A DNA stretch of 14,383 nucleotides from Micromonosporaceae bacterium (GCA_017354595.1 JAFMQQ010000032.1:1-14383); one strand, 5' to 3'. Numbered from the stretch's first letter, positions 1 to 6,471 are shown. Notes: generated by a model from the sequence alone, not told the origin. A program made the numbers and translations.

Positions 1-16
1 CAACCGGTCAGTTGGC

Positions 17-607
17 CTAGTGTGTGATGGCTGAAATCGTGGGCCCCCCTGCGATCCAGAACACGTAGTACGCCGTATAGGGCACGGCGACCGTGGCACC
101 GGGAGTGCACCCGCCGGGCGGAGCCACGCCACCCGTGGGGTCGTCCCGGCTGACGTACACCACCGGGCTGAGGTACCCGCGGATCTCGGCAGTGGTCGAC
201 AGCAGCAGTTCCGCGATCGTGCCCGGCTGGGGAACGCTGAGCACCACGTGGCCGAGGATCTGCGAACCGTCGTTCAGCAGCTGCCAGCGCGGCCCGGCGA
301 AGTGGTGGATCCGGCGCAGCGGGTCTTTGACCGACACCAGTTGCGCGTCCGGGGTCGAGCTCGTCCCCCAGGTCCCGGCGTCGGCGCAGGTGTATGTCTG
401 GGTACCCGTCGCGTGATACACCTCGTAGACCCGGTACATGGGACCCGGCGTCGGTCCGTCGGGTGTGCCATCGGTCGTGGACGTGGCCGCCTGCGGCGTC
501 TCGGCCGCCTGCGCGGTGGCCCTCACTGCCACGAACCCGGCGATAGCCAGCAGTGCTACCACGAGCCCGCCCAGGCGTACCCAGGTGCTGCGGGCGCGCA
601 TCTCCAT
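17..607 (-). CDS. Secreted DUF3455-domain protein
   Basis: A 196-residue protein of unknown function that I assign to the DUF3455 family from its conserved pattern: an aromatic-rich GTQ-x-Y-x-C segment (residues 68-74), HHFAGPRWQLLNDGS (101-115), an LLL block (134-136), a GG-x-APPGGC segment (159-167) and a PYTAYYVF end (176-183). The N-terminus looks like a Sec signal peptide: arginines at 4, 6 and 11, hydrophobic core about 12-29, then an Ala-rich A-x-A cleavage region near 31-35. A Ser/Thr/Pro/Gly-rich linker (36-56) follows. Cys74 and Cys167 could form a disulfide outside the cell. The ATG at 605-607 is chosen because GGAGG lies 5 nt upstream on the coding strand; an ATG two codons later is the alternative. 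It is probably monocistronic, 145 bp downstream of rdgB. No biochemical role can be stated. Confidence 0.85.
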   Translation of the reverse strand: MEMRARSTWVRLGGLVVALLAIAGFVAVRATAQAAETPQAATSTTDGTPDGPTPGPMYRVYEVYHATGTQTYTCADAGTWGTSSTPDAQLVSVKDPLRRIHHFAGPRWQLLNDGSQILGHVVLSVPQPGTIAELLLSTTAEIRGYLSPVVYVSRDDPTGGVAPPGGCTPGATVAVPYTAYYVFWIAGGPTISAITH

Positions 608-617
608 CGGTACCTCC

Positions 618-659
618 GATCGACGATCATTCCATTGCCGGCGATGAGTATCGTCGATC
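618..659 (-). promoter_or_regulatory. Perfect 10-bp inverted repeat in DUF3455 leader
   Basis: GATCGACGAT (618-627) and its exact reverse complement ATCGTCGATC (650-659) are separated by 22 bp, so the arm centres are about three helical turns apart. On the coding strand the downstream arm abuts the GGAGG ribosome-binding site (613-617). The upstream arm overlaps a GATACT -10-like box (647-652) that lies 16 bp from a TTGTGG -35-like box (669-674). It could be a repressor operator over the promoter or a leader stem-loop next to the ribosome-binding site. The symmetry is seen directly; the function is inferred. Confidence 0.55.
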
Positions 660-710
660 TGAAGAATTCCACAATGGTATGCCCGGTTAACCCATAGCCA
701 CGCTACTTAT

Positions 711-749
711 TGGGTCGGCTGCCACCCATCACGCTGTCCACTCTGGACA
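711..749 (-). terminator. Two short hairpins after rdgB
   Basis: Just past the rdgB stop, TGTCCA (735-740) and TGGACA (744-749) form a 6-bp stem with a 3-nt loop. A second stem pairs TGGGT/GG (711-718, one bulged C) with CC/ACCCA (722-728). Neither has a U-tract, as is common for actinobacterial terminators. They are the best candidates for ending the rph-rdgB transcript before the DUF3455 promoter. Confidence 0.4.
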
Positions 750-752
750 CGA

Positions 753-1385
753 TCAGCCAGCGGTGGGTAGTTCCCGGGCGATGATCTCGGCGAGTGCGCG
801 CAGCGCCTTGCCCCGGTGGCTGATCGCGTCCTTCTCCTCCGGCGCCAGCTCCGCGTTGGTGCGGGTGAACCCGTCCGCAACGAAGATGGGGTCGTACCCG
901 AAACCGCCCGCCCCGCGCGGCGAACGTACCAACCGGCCCGGCATCGTACCCTCGGCCACGAACGATCGTCCGTCCGGGAGCGCCAGCGCCGCGGCGCAGA
1001 CGAACCGCGCGCCCAGCCGCTGCTCCGGCACATCGGCAACCTGTGCCAGGACAAGCTCGAGGTTGGCAGCGTCCCGGGCAGCAGCGTCCCGGGCAGCAGC
1101 GTCGCCGCCAGCACCGGACCAGCGGGCCGAGAGCACACCCGGCATGCCGTTCAGCGCGTCTACCGCCAGACCCGAGTCGTCCGCGACCGTTGGCAGGCCG
1201 GTGTGTGCCACCCCGTCGCGCGCCTTGGCCAACGCGTTCTCGGCGAAGGTCGCGCCGGTCTCCCGCGTCTCCGGGTAACTGTCCACATCGGAGAGTCCAA
1301 CCACCTCGAACCGGCCGTCCCCGCCCAGGATCCGCCGCAGCTCAGCGAGTTTCTTCGGGTTGCGGGTGGCGAGCAGCAGCCTCAT
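753..1385 (-). CDS. rdgB: Non-canonical purine NTP pyrophosphatase (RdgB/HAM1)
   Basis: Hydrolyses dITP, ITP and XTP to monophosphate plus pyrophosphate, keeping deaminated purines out of DNA and RNA; cytosolic, Mg-dependent. The 210 residues carry the family signatures in order: T-x-N-x-x-K at residues 7-12, the catalytic DDSGL at 69-73, GFGYDPIF at 161-168 and the C-terminal SHRGKALR at 189-196. Length is close to that of Rv1341. The ATG at 1383-1385 follows the rph stop by 11 nt, and its GAGGG ribosome-binding site overlaps that stop, so the pair is probably translationally coupled. Unusual is an Ala/Arg/Asp-rich insertion at about residues 94-107, between the SARWSG and NLELVLAQ segments. 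It is encoded by three 15-bp tandem units and probably sits in a surface loop. Confidence 0.96.
   Translation of the reverse strand: MRLLLATRNPKKLAELRRILGGDGRFEVVGLSDVDSYPETRETGATFAENALAKARDGVAHTGLPTVADDSGLAVDALNGMPGVLSARWSGAGGDAAARDAAARDAANLELVLAQVADVPEQRLGARFVCAAALALPDGRSFVAEGTMPGRLVRSPRGAGGFGYDPIFVADGFTRTNAELAPEEKDAISHRGKALRALAEIIARELPTAG
1066..1110. repeat. 15-bp tandem repeat within rdgB
   Basis: Three units of 15 bp: two identical copies of GCAGCGTCCCGGGCA (1066-1080, 1081-1095) and a diverged third (1096-1110). In rdgB they encode an alternating AARDA-type stretch. Because the unit is a multiple of three, the frame is kept. Confidence 0.9.
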
Positions 1386-1396
1386 GTCGCCAGCCC

Positions 1397-2125
1397 TCAG
1401 GTAGCCAGTGACGCCGCCTGCAAGGCGGTCAACTGAGCGCAGCCCGCCACGCCCAGGTCCAGCAACTCGCCCAGCTCGGCCCGGCTGAAGACCGTACCCT
1501 CGCCGGTACCCTGCACCTCGACGAAGTCACCGGTATCGGTGCAGACCACGTTCATGTCCACCCCGGCGACCACATCCTCGTCGTAGCACAGGTCCAGCCG
1601 CGGCTCGCCCTCGATGATGCCCACGCTGACCGCGCAGACCGAGCGGTGCACCACCTCGGCCGGCTTTCCGGCCAGCGCGTGCTGCTTGGCCAGCCAGCGC
1701 ACCGCGTCGGAGAGGGCGACGTAGGCACCGGTTATCGCCGCCGTCCGGGTACCGCCGTCGGCCTGCAGCACGTCGCAGTCGAGCACGATCGAGTTCTCGC
1801 CGAGCGCGGCCAGGTCGATGCAGGCGCGCAGGCTCCGCCCGATCAGCCGCGATATTTCGTGGGTACGCCCGCCGACCCGCCCCTTCACGCTCTCCCGGTC
1901 GTTGCGCGTGGTGGTCGACCGCGGCAGCATCGCGTACTCCGCAGTCACCCAGCCCAACCCCGAACCCTTGCGCCAGCGCGGCACCCCCTCGGTGACGCTC
2001 GCCGTGCAGAGCACCCGGGTCTGCCCGAACTCCACCAGCACCGAGCCTTCGGCGTGCATGGTCCAGTCGCGGGTCAGCGTAACGGGTCGCAGCTCGGCGG
2101 CTGCCCGCCCATCGGGTCGAGACAT
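1397..2125 (-). CDS. rph: Ribonuclease PH
   Basis: Phosphorolytic 3'-5' exoribonuclease that trims tRNA 3' ends using inorganic phosphate; family members form hexamers of dimers in the cytosol. The 242 residues contain the RNase PH landmarks: RKGSGLGWVTAEYAMLPRST near 52-71, GRVGGRTHEISRLIGRSLR near 82-100, LDCDVLQADGGTRTAAITGAY near 114-134 and the acidic DLCYDEDVVAGVDMNVV near 178-194. It is the first gene of the rph-rdgB pair, the same order as Rv1340-Rv1341. The ATG at 2123-2125 has no clear Shine-Dalgarno sequence but lies exactly 6 nt after a TAGGCT box, which points to a leaderless mRNA starting at or next to the ATG. In mycobacteria an MBL hydrolase directly precedes rph; here a glycosyltransferase cassette separates them. 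Confidence 0.97.
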   Translation of the reverse strand: MSRPDGRAAAELRPVTLTRDWTMHAEGSVLVEFGQTRVLCTASVTEGVPRWRKGSGLGWVTAEYAMLPRSTTTRNDRESVKGRVGGRTHEISRLIGRSLRACIDLAALGENSIVLDCDVLQADGGTRTAAITGAYVALSDAVRWLAKQHALAGKPAEVVHRSVCAVSVGIIEGEPRLDLCYDEDVVAGVDMNVVCTDTGDFVEVQGTGEGTVFSRAELGELLDLGVAGCAQLTALQAASLAT

Positions 2126-2131
2126 GCGGCA

Positions 2132-2137
2132 AGCCTA
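2132..2137 (-). promoter_or_regulatory. Putative leaderless promoter of rph-rdgB (-10)
   Basis: On the minus strand TAGGCT (2137-2132) is followed by six bases and then the rph ATG, so transcription would start at or beside the A of the start codon. The -35 region at 17 bp (TGAGCC) is a poor match. Four other start codons in this window have the same geometry. Confidence 0.5.
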
Positions 2138-2191
2138 GATGACCGGTCCGCGCCGGCTCACGCTGGCCAGGCGGCAGCGACCGGTCACGAG

Positions 2192-3115
2192 CTATGAACC
2201 GACTCTCTGGCTTGGCTGGGGAGACTGATCCACATCCGAGGCGAGGCCGGCCGGGTAGAACGCCTCCGTCGCTTCCACGTCCAGGCCCGTCACATCCAGG
2301 CCCGTCACATCCAGGCCCGCCGCGTCCAGGCCGGCCGGCTCCACATCCTGGCAGTACTCCTCGACGTCGTCGCGGTTGCGGCCGAGCATCTCGGCCAGGG
2401 CCATCCGCAGCAGGTACGGCACCAGATCGTGGGACCGGTCCATCAGCCAGCGGGTGCCCTTGGTCGCCATCCAGTGCAGTTGCGCCCGGCGGGTCGGCGG
2501 CGCTCCGGTCGGCTCCGGGTCGGGCCGGGCGCCGGTACCCACGCCGTACGCGGCGAGCAGGTCGTGGTACGCGCCCGCGACCATCCGGTGCCCGCGCTCG
2601 CTCGGGTGCAGCCGATCGATGCTCCACATGCGACGGTCATACGTCTCCGGGTGCCCGGCGGCGTCGAAGTGCAGCGTGCCGAAGCGGTCGGCGAGTGCGT
2701 CGAGGACCCGGTTCACCGCGGTGACCCGGCGCCCCAGCGGCCGGGCCAGTACGCCGGGCAGGCCGAACATCAGGCCCGGGTCGGGCAGCCGCATGGTGAG
2801 CACCGGCGCGCCGGTCGCCCGCAGCGCGCCCAGCGTGTGCGCGTACGAGGCGGCGATACGGGTCGGGTCGAAGGTGCCGCGCAGGGTGTCGTTCACACCC
2901 ACGATCACCGCGGCCAGGTCCGGCCGCAGCTCCAGGGCGCGGGGCAGCTGCGCCCGCTCCACGTCGGCGGTCAGTGCGCCGGCGGCGGCGAGGTTGTGGA
3001 ACTCGGTCGCCGGCAAGGCATCGGCGAGCAGCCGGGCCCAGCCGCGCCAACTGCCGTCGGGCATCGGATCGCCCATGCCGACGGTGATCGAGTCGCCGAG
3101 CGCGACGAACCTCAC
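2192..3115 (-). CDS. SGNH/GDSL-type esterase with repetitive C-terminal tail
   Basis: Serine hydrolase of the SGNH fold. The 307 residues show block I ALGDSIT (nucleophile Ser9), block II NLAAAGA with Gly46, block III GVNDT with Asn75 and block V DRLHP with catalytic Asp167 and His170. There is no signal peptide: catalysis begins nine residues from the N-terminus, so the enzyme is probably cytosolic. The hydrolase core ends near residue 192. A tail of about 115 residues follows, with a Trp/Met/Leu-rich segment (214-245) and a tandem (A/T)GLD(A/V) repeat (261-280). The GTG start (3113-3115) overlaps the TGA stop of the upstream glycosyltransferase by 4 bp. The open frame continues far upstream, but only as an antisense-like shadow of that gene. 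The substrate is unknown; context suggests an acyl or acetyl group on a glycolipid or glycan. Confidence 0.88.
   Translation of the reverse strand: MRFVALGDSITVGMGDPMPDGSWRGWARLLADALPATEFHNLAAAGALTADVERAQLPRALELRPDLAAVIVGVNDTLRGTFDPTRIAASYAHTLGALRATGAPVLTMRLPDPGLMFGLPGVLARPLGRRVTAVNRVLDALADRFGTLHFDAAGHPETYDRRMWSIDRLHPSERGHRMVAGAYHDLLAAYGVGTGARPDPEPTGAPPTRRAQLHWMATKGTRWLMDRSHDLVPYLLRMALAEMLGRNRDDVEEYCQDVEPAGLDAAGLDVTGLDVTGLDVEATEAFYPAGLASDVDQSPQPSQRVGS
2281..2340. repeat. 15-bp tandem repeat in SGNH hydrolase tail
   Basis: Four contiguous 15-bp units start at 2281, 2296, 2311 and 2326. The first two are identical (CCAGGCCCGTCACAT) and the last two diverge. They encode the pentapeptide (A/T)GLD(A/V) four times near the C-terminus. 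Copy number could vary in frame. Confidence 0.9.
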
Positions 3116-4275
3116 GGCTGGCCCTCCCTGGGTACCTCGGTTGCCAGACGGTGCGCCTTCAGGAAGCCGGCGACCGCCGCCGGCCAGCCGAACTCCTCGG
3201 CCCGCGCGCGGGCGGCCGCCCGCCGCTGCGCCGTAGGCCAGCCGAGCACCTCGCGTACCCCGGCACCGAAGTTCTCGCCGGTCACCGCGACACCCGCCTC
3301 CCCCACCACCTCGGGCAGCGCGCTGCTCCCGCTGACCACCACGGGCGTACCGCAGGCCAGCGCCTCCAGCGCGGCCAGCCCGAAGGTCTCCACCGGACCC
3401 GGCGCCACGACCACGTCCGCGCTGGCGAGCAGCGCGGCGAGCGCGGAGCGGTCGTGTACGAAGCCGGTGAAGCGCACCGGCAGCCGGGCCGCCCGGCGGT
3501 GCAGCCGGCGCCGCTGCGGCCCATCGCCGACCACGACCAGAGACGCCGGTACGCCGGCAGCGATCAGCGCGGCCAGCGCGTCGATCGAGCGGTCCGGGCG
3601 CTTCTCCACCGAGAGTCGTCCACAGTGGACGATGAGGATCTGGCCGGGGTCGGCGTACCGGTCGCGTACCGCCGGGCTGTGCAGCCGGGGGTGGAACAGG
3701 TCCAGGTCGACCCCGAGCGGTACCCGGGCCAGGTTCGGTACCCCGAGCCGCTCGAACTCCGCCGCCGCCCAATGGGTGGTGCACAGCACGGTGTCGTAGT
3801 ACTTCGCGGTACGGGTGTTGAGCGTGTCGGCCAGCCGGGCCGTCGGCCAGGCGAGCCTGCGGCCGGCGAAGCGCCCGAAGCGGGACCGCCCCAGCCAGCC
3901 GATGCTGAGCAGGCCGACCACGCTCTCGTGCGAGACCATCACCGACGGCACCCCGTGGCGGCGCGCCCAGGCGCCGGTCCAGCGCAGGGTGGTGCGGTCG
4001 GAGACCTCCAGCCGGTCCGGTGCCAGGTCGCCGAGGACCGAGGCGAGGCGTGGCGCGTTGACCAGCACCCGGTACCCGCCGGAGAACGGCACCAGCGGGG
4101 CCCGCAGCGTCACCACCCGGCCCTGGCTGGTGTACTCGTCGGCGTCGCGCGGCCCGGGTACCACGAGTACCGGCTCGTGCCCGGCCGCCAGGTATCCCTC
4201 GCCGAGTGCCCGCATGGCAGTGCGCAGCCCGCCGGAGCGCGGCGCGACAAAGTTGGCCAGTCTGACGATTCTCAA
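3112..4275 (-). CDS. GT4-family glycosyltransferase (second in cassette)
   Basis: Retaining GT-B glycosyltransferase of family GT4, 387 residues. The acceptor half begins MRIVRLANFVAPRSGGL. The C-terminal nucleotide-sugar half shows GRLSVEK (219-225), VVGDGPQRRRL (248-258) and the diagnostic E-x7-E motif (Glu296 to Glu304 in ETFGLAALE), followed by the CGTPVV loop. Relatives include the GDP-mannose-dependent mannosyltransferases of actinobacterial phospholipid mannosides, but the donor and acceptor cannot be read from sequence. No membrane helix is evident; it probably acts at the cytoplasmic face of the membrane. The start is TTG (4273-4275), overlapping the TGA stop of the preceding glycosyltransferase by 4 bp; it gives a protein that begins exactly at the first beta-strand. 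Its own TGA overlaps the next GTG by 4 bp, so the three genes should be translated as a coupled unit. Confidence 0.92.
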   Translation of the reverse strand: MRIVRLANFVAPRSGGLRTAMRALGEGYLAAGHEPVLVVPGPRDADEYTSQGRVVTLRAPLVPFSGGYRVLVNAPRLASVLGDLAPDRLEVSDRTTLRWTGAWARRHGVPSVMVSHESVVGLLSIGWLGRSRFGRFAGRRLAWPTARLADTLNTRTAKYYDTVLCTTHWAAAEFERLGVPNLARVPLGVDLDLFHPRLHSPAVRDRYADPGQILIVHCGRLSVEKRPDRSIDALAALIAAGVPASLVVVGDGPQRRRLHRRAARLPVRFTGFVHDRSALAALLASADVVVAPGPVETFGLAALEALACGTPVVVSGSSALPEVVGEAGVAVTGENFGAGVREVLGWPTAQRRAAARARAEEFGWPAAVAGFLKAHRLATEVPREGQP

Positions 4276-5441
4276 CCGGTCACCGGAGCCGGGGCCGCGG
4301 CAAGGTCGGGCATGGGTGCGTCGAGTACCGCGGCATAGTGCCCGATCAGCTCGTCGCAGACCGCCTCCCAGCTGCGGCCCAGGACCAGTTGCCGGCCCTG
4401 CTCCCCCATCTTGGCGCGTAGCGCCGGGTCGGCGACCAACGCACCCACGGCGTCGGTCAGTGCCGGACCGTTGTTCGGCTCGACCAGGTATCCGGTGACC
4501 CCGTCCTGGACCAGGTCCAGCGGCCCGCCCGCGGCCGGTGCCACCACCGGCAGACCGCTCGCCGAGGCCTCCTGGATCGTCTGGCCGAAAGTCTCGAATG
4601 GCCCACTGTGGACGAAGATGTCCAGGCTGGCGTAGATGCGGGCGAGCTGCCGGCCGGTACGGGCGCCGAGGAACAGCGCCTGTGGCAACTGCTTGCGCAG
4701 CGATTCCAGCGCGGGCCCGCTGCCGACCAGGACCAGCCGGGTGCCGGGCAGCGCGCAGATGCCGGCCAGCAGGTCCACCCGCTTCTCCGTGGCGAGCCGG
4801 CCGACGTACCCGACGAGCATCTCACCGCCCGGGGCCAGTGCCCGGCGCAGCGCGACGCTGCGGTGGGCCGGGTCGAACCGGCTGCTGTCCACCCCCCGGC
4901 GCCACAGCCACACCCGCTCGACCCCGTGTTCGTGCAGCGCGGTCGCCGAGCTGGTGGACGGGGCCAGGGTGCGGTCGGAGCCGTTGTGGATGGCGCGTAC
5001 CCAGCGCCACGCCAGGGCGCTGCCGATGCCGCCCAGCCGCCTGCCGTAGGCGGCCGCGTAGGCCGGGACATCGGTCTGGTAGACCGCCACGGTCGGCAGC
5101 CGCAGGTGCTGCGCCACCGCACTGCCCCGGCCGCCGAGGAAGAACGGCGCGGCCAGGTGCACCAGGTGGGTGCCGTGCCCGATCAACGCGTCGGTGATGC
5201 GTCGGCTGGGCAGGCCCAGGCGGAACTGAGGGTAGCCGGGCATCGGCAGCGAGGGTACGCGCACGACCGGGTACGGCATCGCGCCGGCCACCCGGGGTAG
5301 ACCGGAACCCGGCTCGGGCGCGATGACCAGCGGATGGTGTCCGCGTTTGACCAGATGCTCGGCGACTCGAACGACGGAGTGCGCGACGCCGTTGAGGTCC
5401 GGGGGAAACGACTCGGCAATGATCCCGATGCGCATGCGCAC
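4272..5441 (-). CDS. GT4-family glycosyltransferase, MgtA/PimB-like
   Basis: First gene of the glycosyltransferase cassette, 389 residues. The N-terminal domain carries IIAESFPPDLNGVAHSV (7-23), typical of GT4 mannosyltransferases, and a YQTD motif (121-124) shared with the MgtA group. The C-terminal domain has GRLATEK (214-220), LVLVGSGP (236-243) and the E-x7-E motif (Glu283 to Glu291 in ETFGQTIQE), then SGLPVVAPAAGGP. By family (Rv0557/MgtA of mycobacteria, which mannosylates a glucuronosyl-diacylglycerol) it is probably a GDP-mannose-dependent transferase building a membrane glycolipid, though other donors are possible. The GTG at 5439-5441 is preferred over an ATG two codons inside because it lies 6 nt downstream of a TACGGT box with TTGACT 16 bp further upstream, suggesting a leaderless mRNA. 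Confidence 0.92.
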   Translation of the reverse strand: MRMRIGIIAESFPPDLNGVAHSVVRVAEHLVKRGHHPLVIAPEPGSGLPRVAGAMPYPVVRVPSLPMPGYPQFRLGLPSRRITDALIGHGTHLVHLAAPFFLGGRGSAVAQHLRLPTVAVYQTDVPAYAAAYGRRLGGIGSALAWRWVRAIHNGSDRTLAPSTSSATALHEHGVERVWLWRRGVDSSRFDPAHRSVALRRALAPGGEMLVGYVGRLATEKRVDLLAGICALPGTRLVLVGSGPALESLRKQLPQALFLGARTGRQLARIYASLDIFVHSGPFETFGQTIQEASASGLPVVAPAAGGPLDLVQDGVTGYLVEPNNGPALTDAVGALVADPALRAKMGEQGRQLVLGRSWEAVCDELIGHYAAVLDAPMPDLAAAPAPVTG

Positions 5442-5447
5442 AAGGTG

Positions 5448-5475
5448 ACCGTACCGGCGCTACGGACGGAGTCAA
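5448..5475 (-). promoter_or_regulatory. Strong putative leaderless promoter of glycosyltransferase cassette
   Basis: On the minus strand TTGACT (5475-5470), a 16-bp spacer and TACGGT (5453-5448) form a near-consensus SigA-type promoter. Six bases then separate the -10 from the GTG start at 5441. It is the best promoter in the window because both hexamers match. It would make the two glycosyltransferase genes and the hydrolase independent of the MBL gene upstream. Confidence 0.6.
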
Positions 5476-5483
5476 TGACCTGA

Positions 5484-5501
5484 CGGTTTGGCAAACAACC
5501 G
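5484..5501 (-). terminator. Inverted repeat after the MBL gene
   Basis: CGGTT (5484-5488) pairs with AACCG (5497-5501), and a nested odd-length palindrome, GTTTG-G-CAAAC, occupies 5486-5496. It starts 8 nt past the MBL stop codon and ends 8 nt before the -35 box of the next promoter. It could be a weak terminator without a U-tract or an operator for the glycosyltransferase promoter. Confidence 0.3.
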
Positions 5502-5509
5502 GTGATTTC

Positions 5510-6259
5510 TCATACCTCGTACTGATCGCCTGGTCGAACCACCGCCACCGGGCCGGCAAACGCCGACGTGGCCGCCTCGTAGGTCGCCGCCTCACTCCCC
5601 CAGGCGCTGACCAGATGGGTGAGCAGGAGCCGGGCGGCGCCAGCCTTGGTCGCCACCTGGCCCGCCTCACGGCCGGTCAGGTGCAGGTCCGGCGGGTTCG
5701 GCTCGCCGTCGAGGAAGCTCGCCTCGCACAGGAACAGGTCGGCGTCCTGGGCCAGCCGCAGCAGCGCGTCGCACATCCCGGTGTCCGCCGAGTACGCCAA
5801 CACCCGACCACCGTGCTCCACCCGTACCGCGAAAGTCTCGACCGGGTGGTTGACCCGGTCGACGGTCACCTGTAACGGCCCGATCTCGAAGGTCTCCGGC
5901 CGTAACGTATGGAAGTCGTACACATCGTCCAGCGGCCCCTCGTCCGGCAGCCCGTACGCCCCGGCCAACCGCTGCTGGGTACCGCTCGGCCCGTACAACG
6001 GGACCGGCGGGAACGGGCCGTCCGGCGCGTACCGGCGCACCACCACGTAGTGGCAGGCGTCGAAGATGTGGTCGCAGTGCAGGTGGGAGAGCAGGATCGC
6101 GTCGAACCCGTGCAGGCTGGCGTAGCGCTGCATGGCGGAGATGGAGCCGGCACCGAAGTCCAGCAACAACCGGAACCCGTCGGCCTCGACCAGGTAGGCC
6201 GAGCAGCCGGACTCCGGACCGGGGAAGCTGCCCGCGCAGCCCAGTACGGTCAGCCGCAT
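5510..6259 (-). CDS. MBL-fold metallohydrolase, Rv1339-like (probable cyclic-nucleotide phosphodiesterase)
   Basis: Metallo-beta-lactamase-fold enzyme of 249 residues. The metal site is complete: H59-x-H61-x-D63-H64 (HLHCDH), then His138 in NHPVETF, Asp159 in YSADTG, His193 in LHLTG and His215 in LLTHL. The NHPV and SADTG elements resemble the RNase Z/phosphodiesterase branch. By position next to the rph-rdgB block it corresponds to M. tuberculosis Rv1339, reported to lower cellular cAMP as an atypical class II-type phosphodiesterase; that activity is inferred here from family and synteny. The N-terminus MRLTVLGCAGSFPG fits the family. The ATG (6257-6259) has GAGG 7 nt upstream, embedded in the last codons of a short upstream ORF whose TAG ends 3 nt before the ATG, so translation may be coupled. 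Confidence 0.92.
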   Translation of the reverse strand: MRLTVLGCAGSFPGPESGCSAYLVEADGFRLLLDFGAGSISAMQRYASLHGFDAILLSHLHCDHIFDACHYVVVRRYAPDGPFPPVPLYGPSGTQQRLAGAYGLPDEGPLDDVYDFHTLRPETFEIGPLQVTVDRVNHPVETFAVRVEHGGRVLAYSADTGMCDALLRLAQDADLFLCEASFLDGEPNPPDLHLTGREAGQVATKAGAARLLLTHLVSAWGSEAATYEAATSAFAGPVAVVRPGDQYEV

Positions 6260-6262
6260 CGG

Positions 6263-6328
6263 CTACCTCAGGCGGGCCGCGAGCCGGCCATGATGCCCGT
6301 CTGCTTCACGGGTGCCCGTCTGCTTCAC
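6263..6328 (-). CDS. Putative 21-residue leaderless upstream ORF before the MBL gene
   Basis: A GTG (6326-6328) lies 7 nt after a TAGGCT box and opens 21 sense codons ending in TAG at 6263-6265, three bases before the MBL start codon. The predicted peptide begins MKQTGTREADGHH and ends LAARLR. The ribosome-binding site of the MBL gene lies inside its last codons, the usual arrangement for coupling by termination and reinitiation. The first half is a 19-bp tandem duplication. The peptide has no recognisable homology. The ORF could be a coupling leader, a cis-acting regulatory peptide, or untranslated 5' leader; support is positional only. Confidence 0.4.
   Translation of the reverse strand: MKQTGTREADGHHGRLAARLR
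6294..6328. repeat. 16-bp direct repeat, period 19, in MBL leader
   Basis: TGCCCGTCTGCTTCAC occurs at 6294-6309 and again at 6313-6328 without mismatch. On the minus strand each copy begins with GTG AAG, so the duplication repeats the putative upstream-ORF start codon and its first five codons. Confidence 0.9.
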
Positions 6329-6335
6329 GCTGGGG

Positions 6336-6341
6336 AGCCTA
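6336..6341 (-). promoter_or_regulatory. Putative -10 element of MBL leader transcript
   Basis: TAGGCT on the minus strand (6341-6336), identical to the boxes before rph and pncB. A start site 6-8 nt downstream falls on the GTG of the short upstream ORF. No convincing -35 is visible. Confidence 0.42.
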
Positions 6342-6389
6342 CGCCGTACCGGCCGGATTGCCGGAGGCTCTGCGGCGAAGATGTCGCTA

Positions 6390-6471
6390 ACGTGACAAGC
6401 TGACGCTCGTTGCAGGTGTTGTCGTCGGCTCACAGAGTCGCCTGGATAAGAACGGTGGAGACGTGACAAGC
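6390..6471. repeat. Two copies of an 11-bp direct repeat, ACGTGACAAGC
   Basis: Exact copies lie at 6390-6400 and 6461-6471, 71 bp apart, between the divergent MBL and membrane-protein genes. The second copy covers the GTG start of the membrane protein. It could be a binding site used by the divergent region or part of the local duplication habit; no function is assigned. Confidence 0.55.

Noticed and set aside
1527..2627. 366-codon minus-strand frame across rph and the SGNH hydrolase end
   Set aside because: It overlaps two motif-supported genes in another frame and has an Arg/Ala/Gly/Pro shadow composition.
3116..3784. Upstream extension of the SGNH hydrolase frame to 530 codons
   Set aside because: The extra part overlaps the glycosyltransferase in another frame, is low complexity, and the GDSL block begins right after the GTG at 3115.
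2429..3799. 456-codon plus-strand open frame opposite the SGNH hydrolase and glycosyltransferase genes
   Set aside because: It is antisense to two genes with clear catalytic motifs, and its translation is Arg/Gly/Pro/Ser-rich without motifs: a GC-rich shadow frame.
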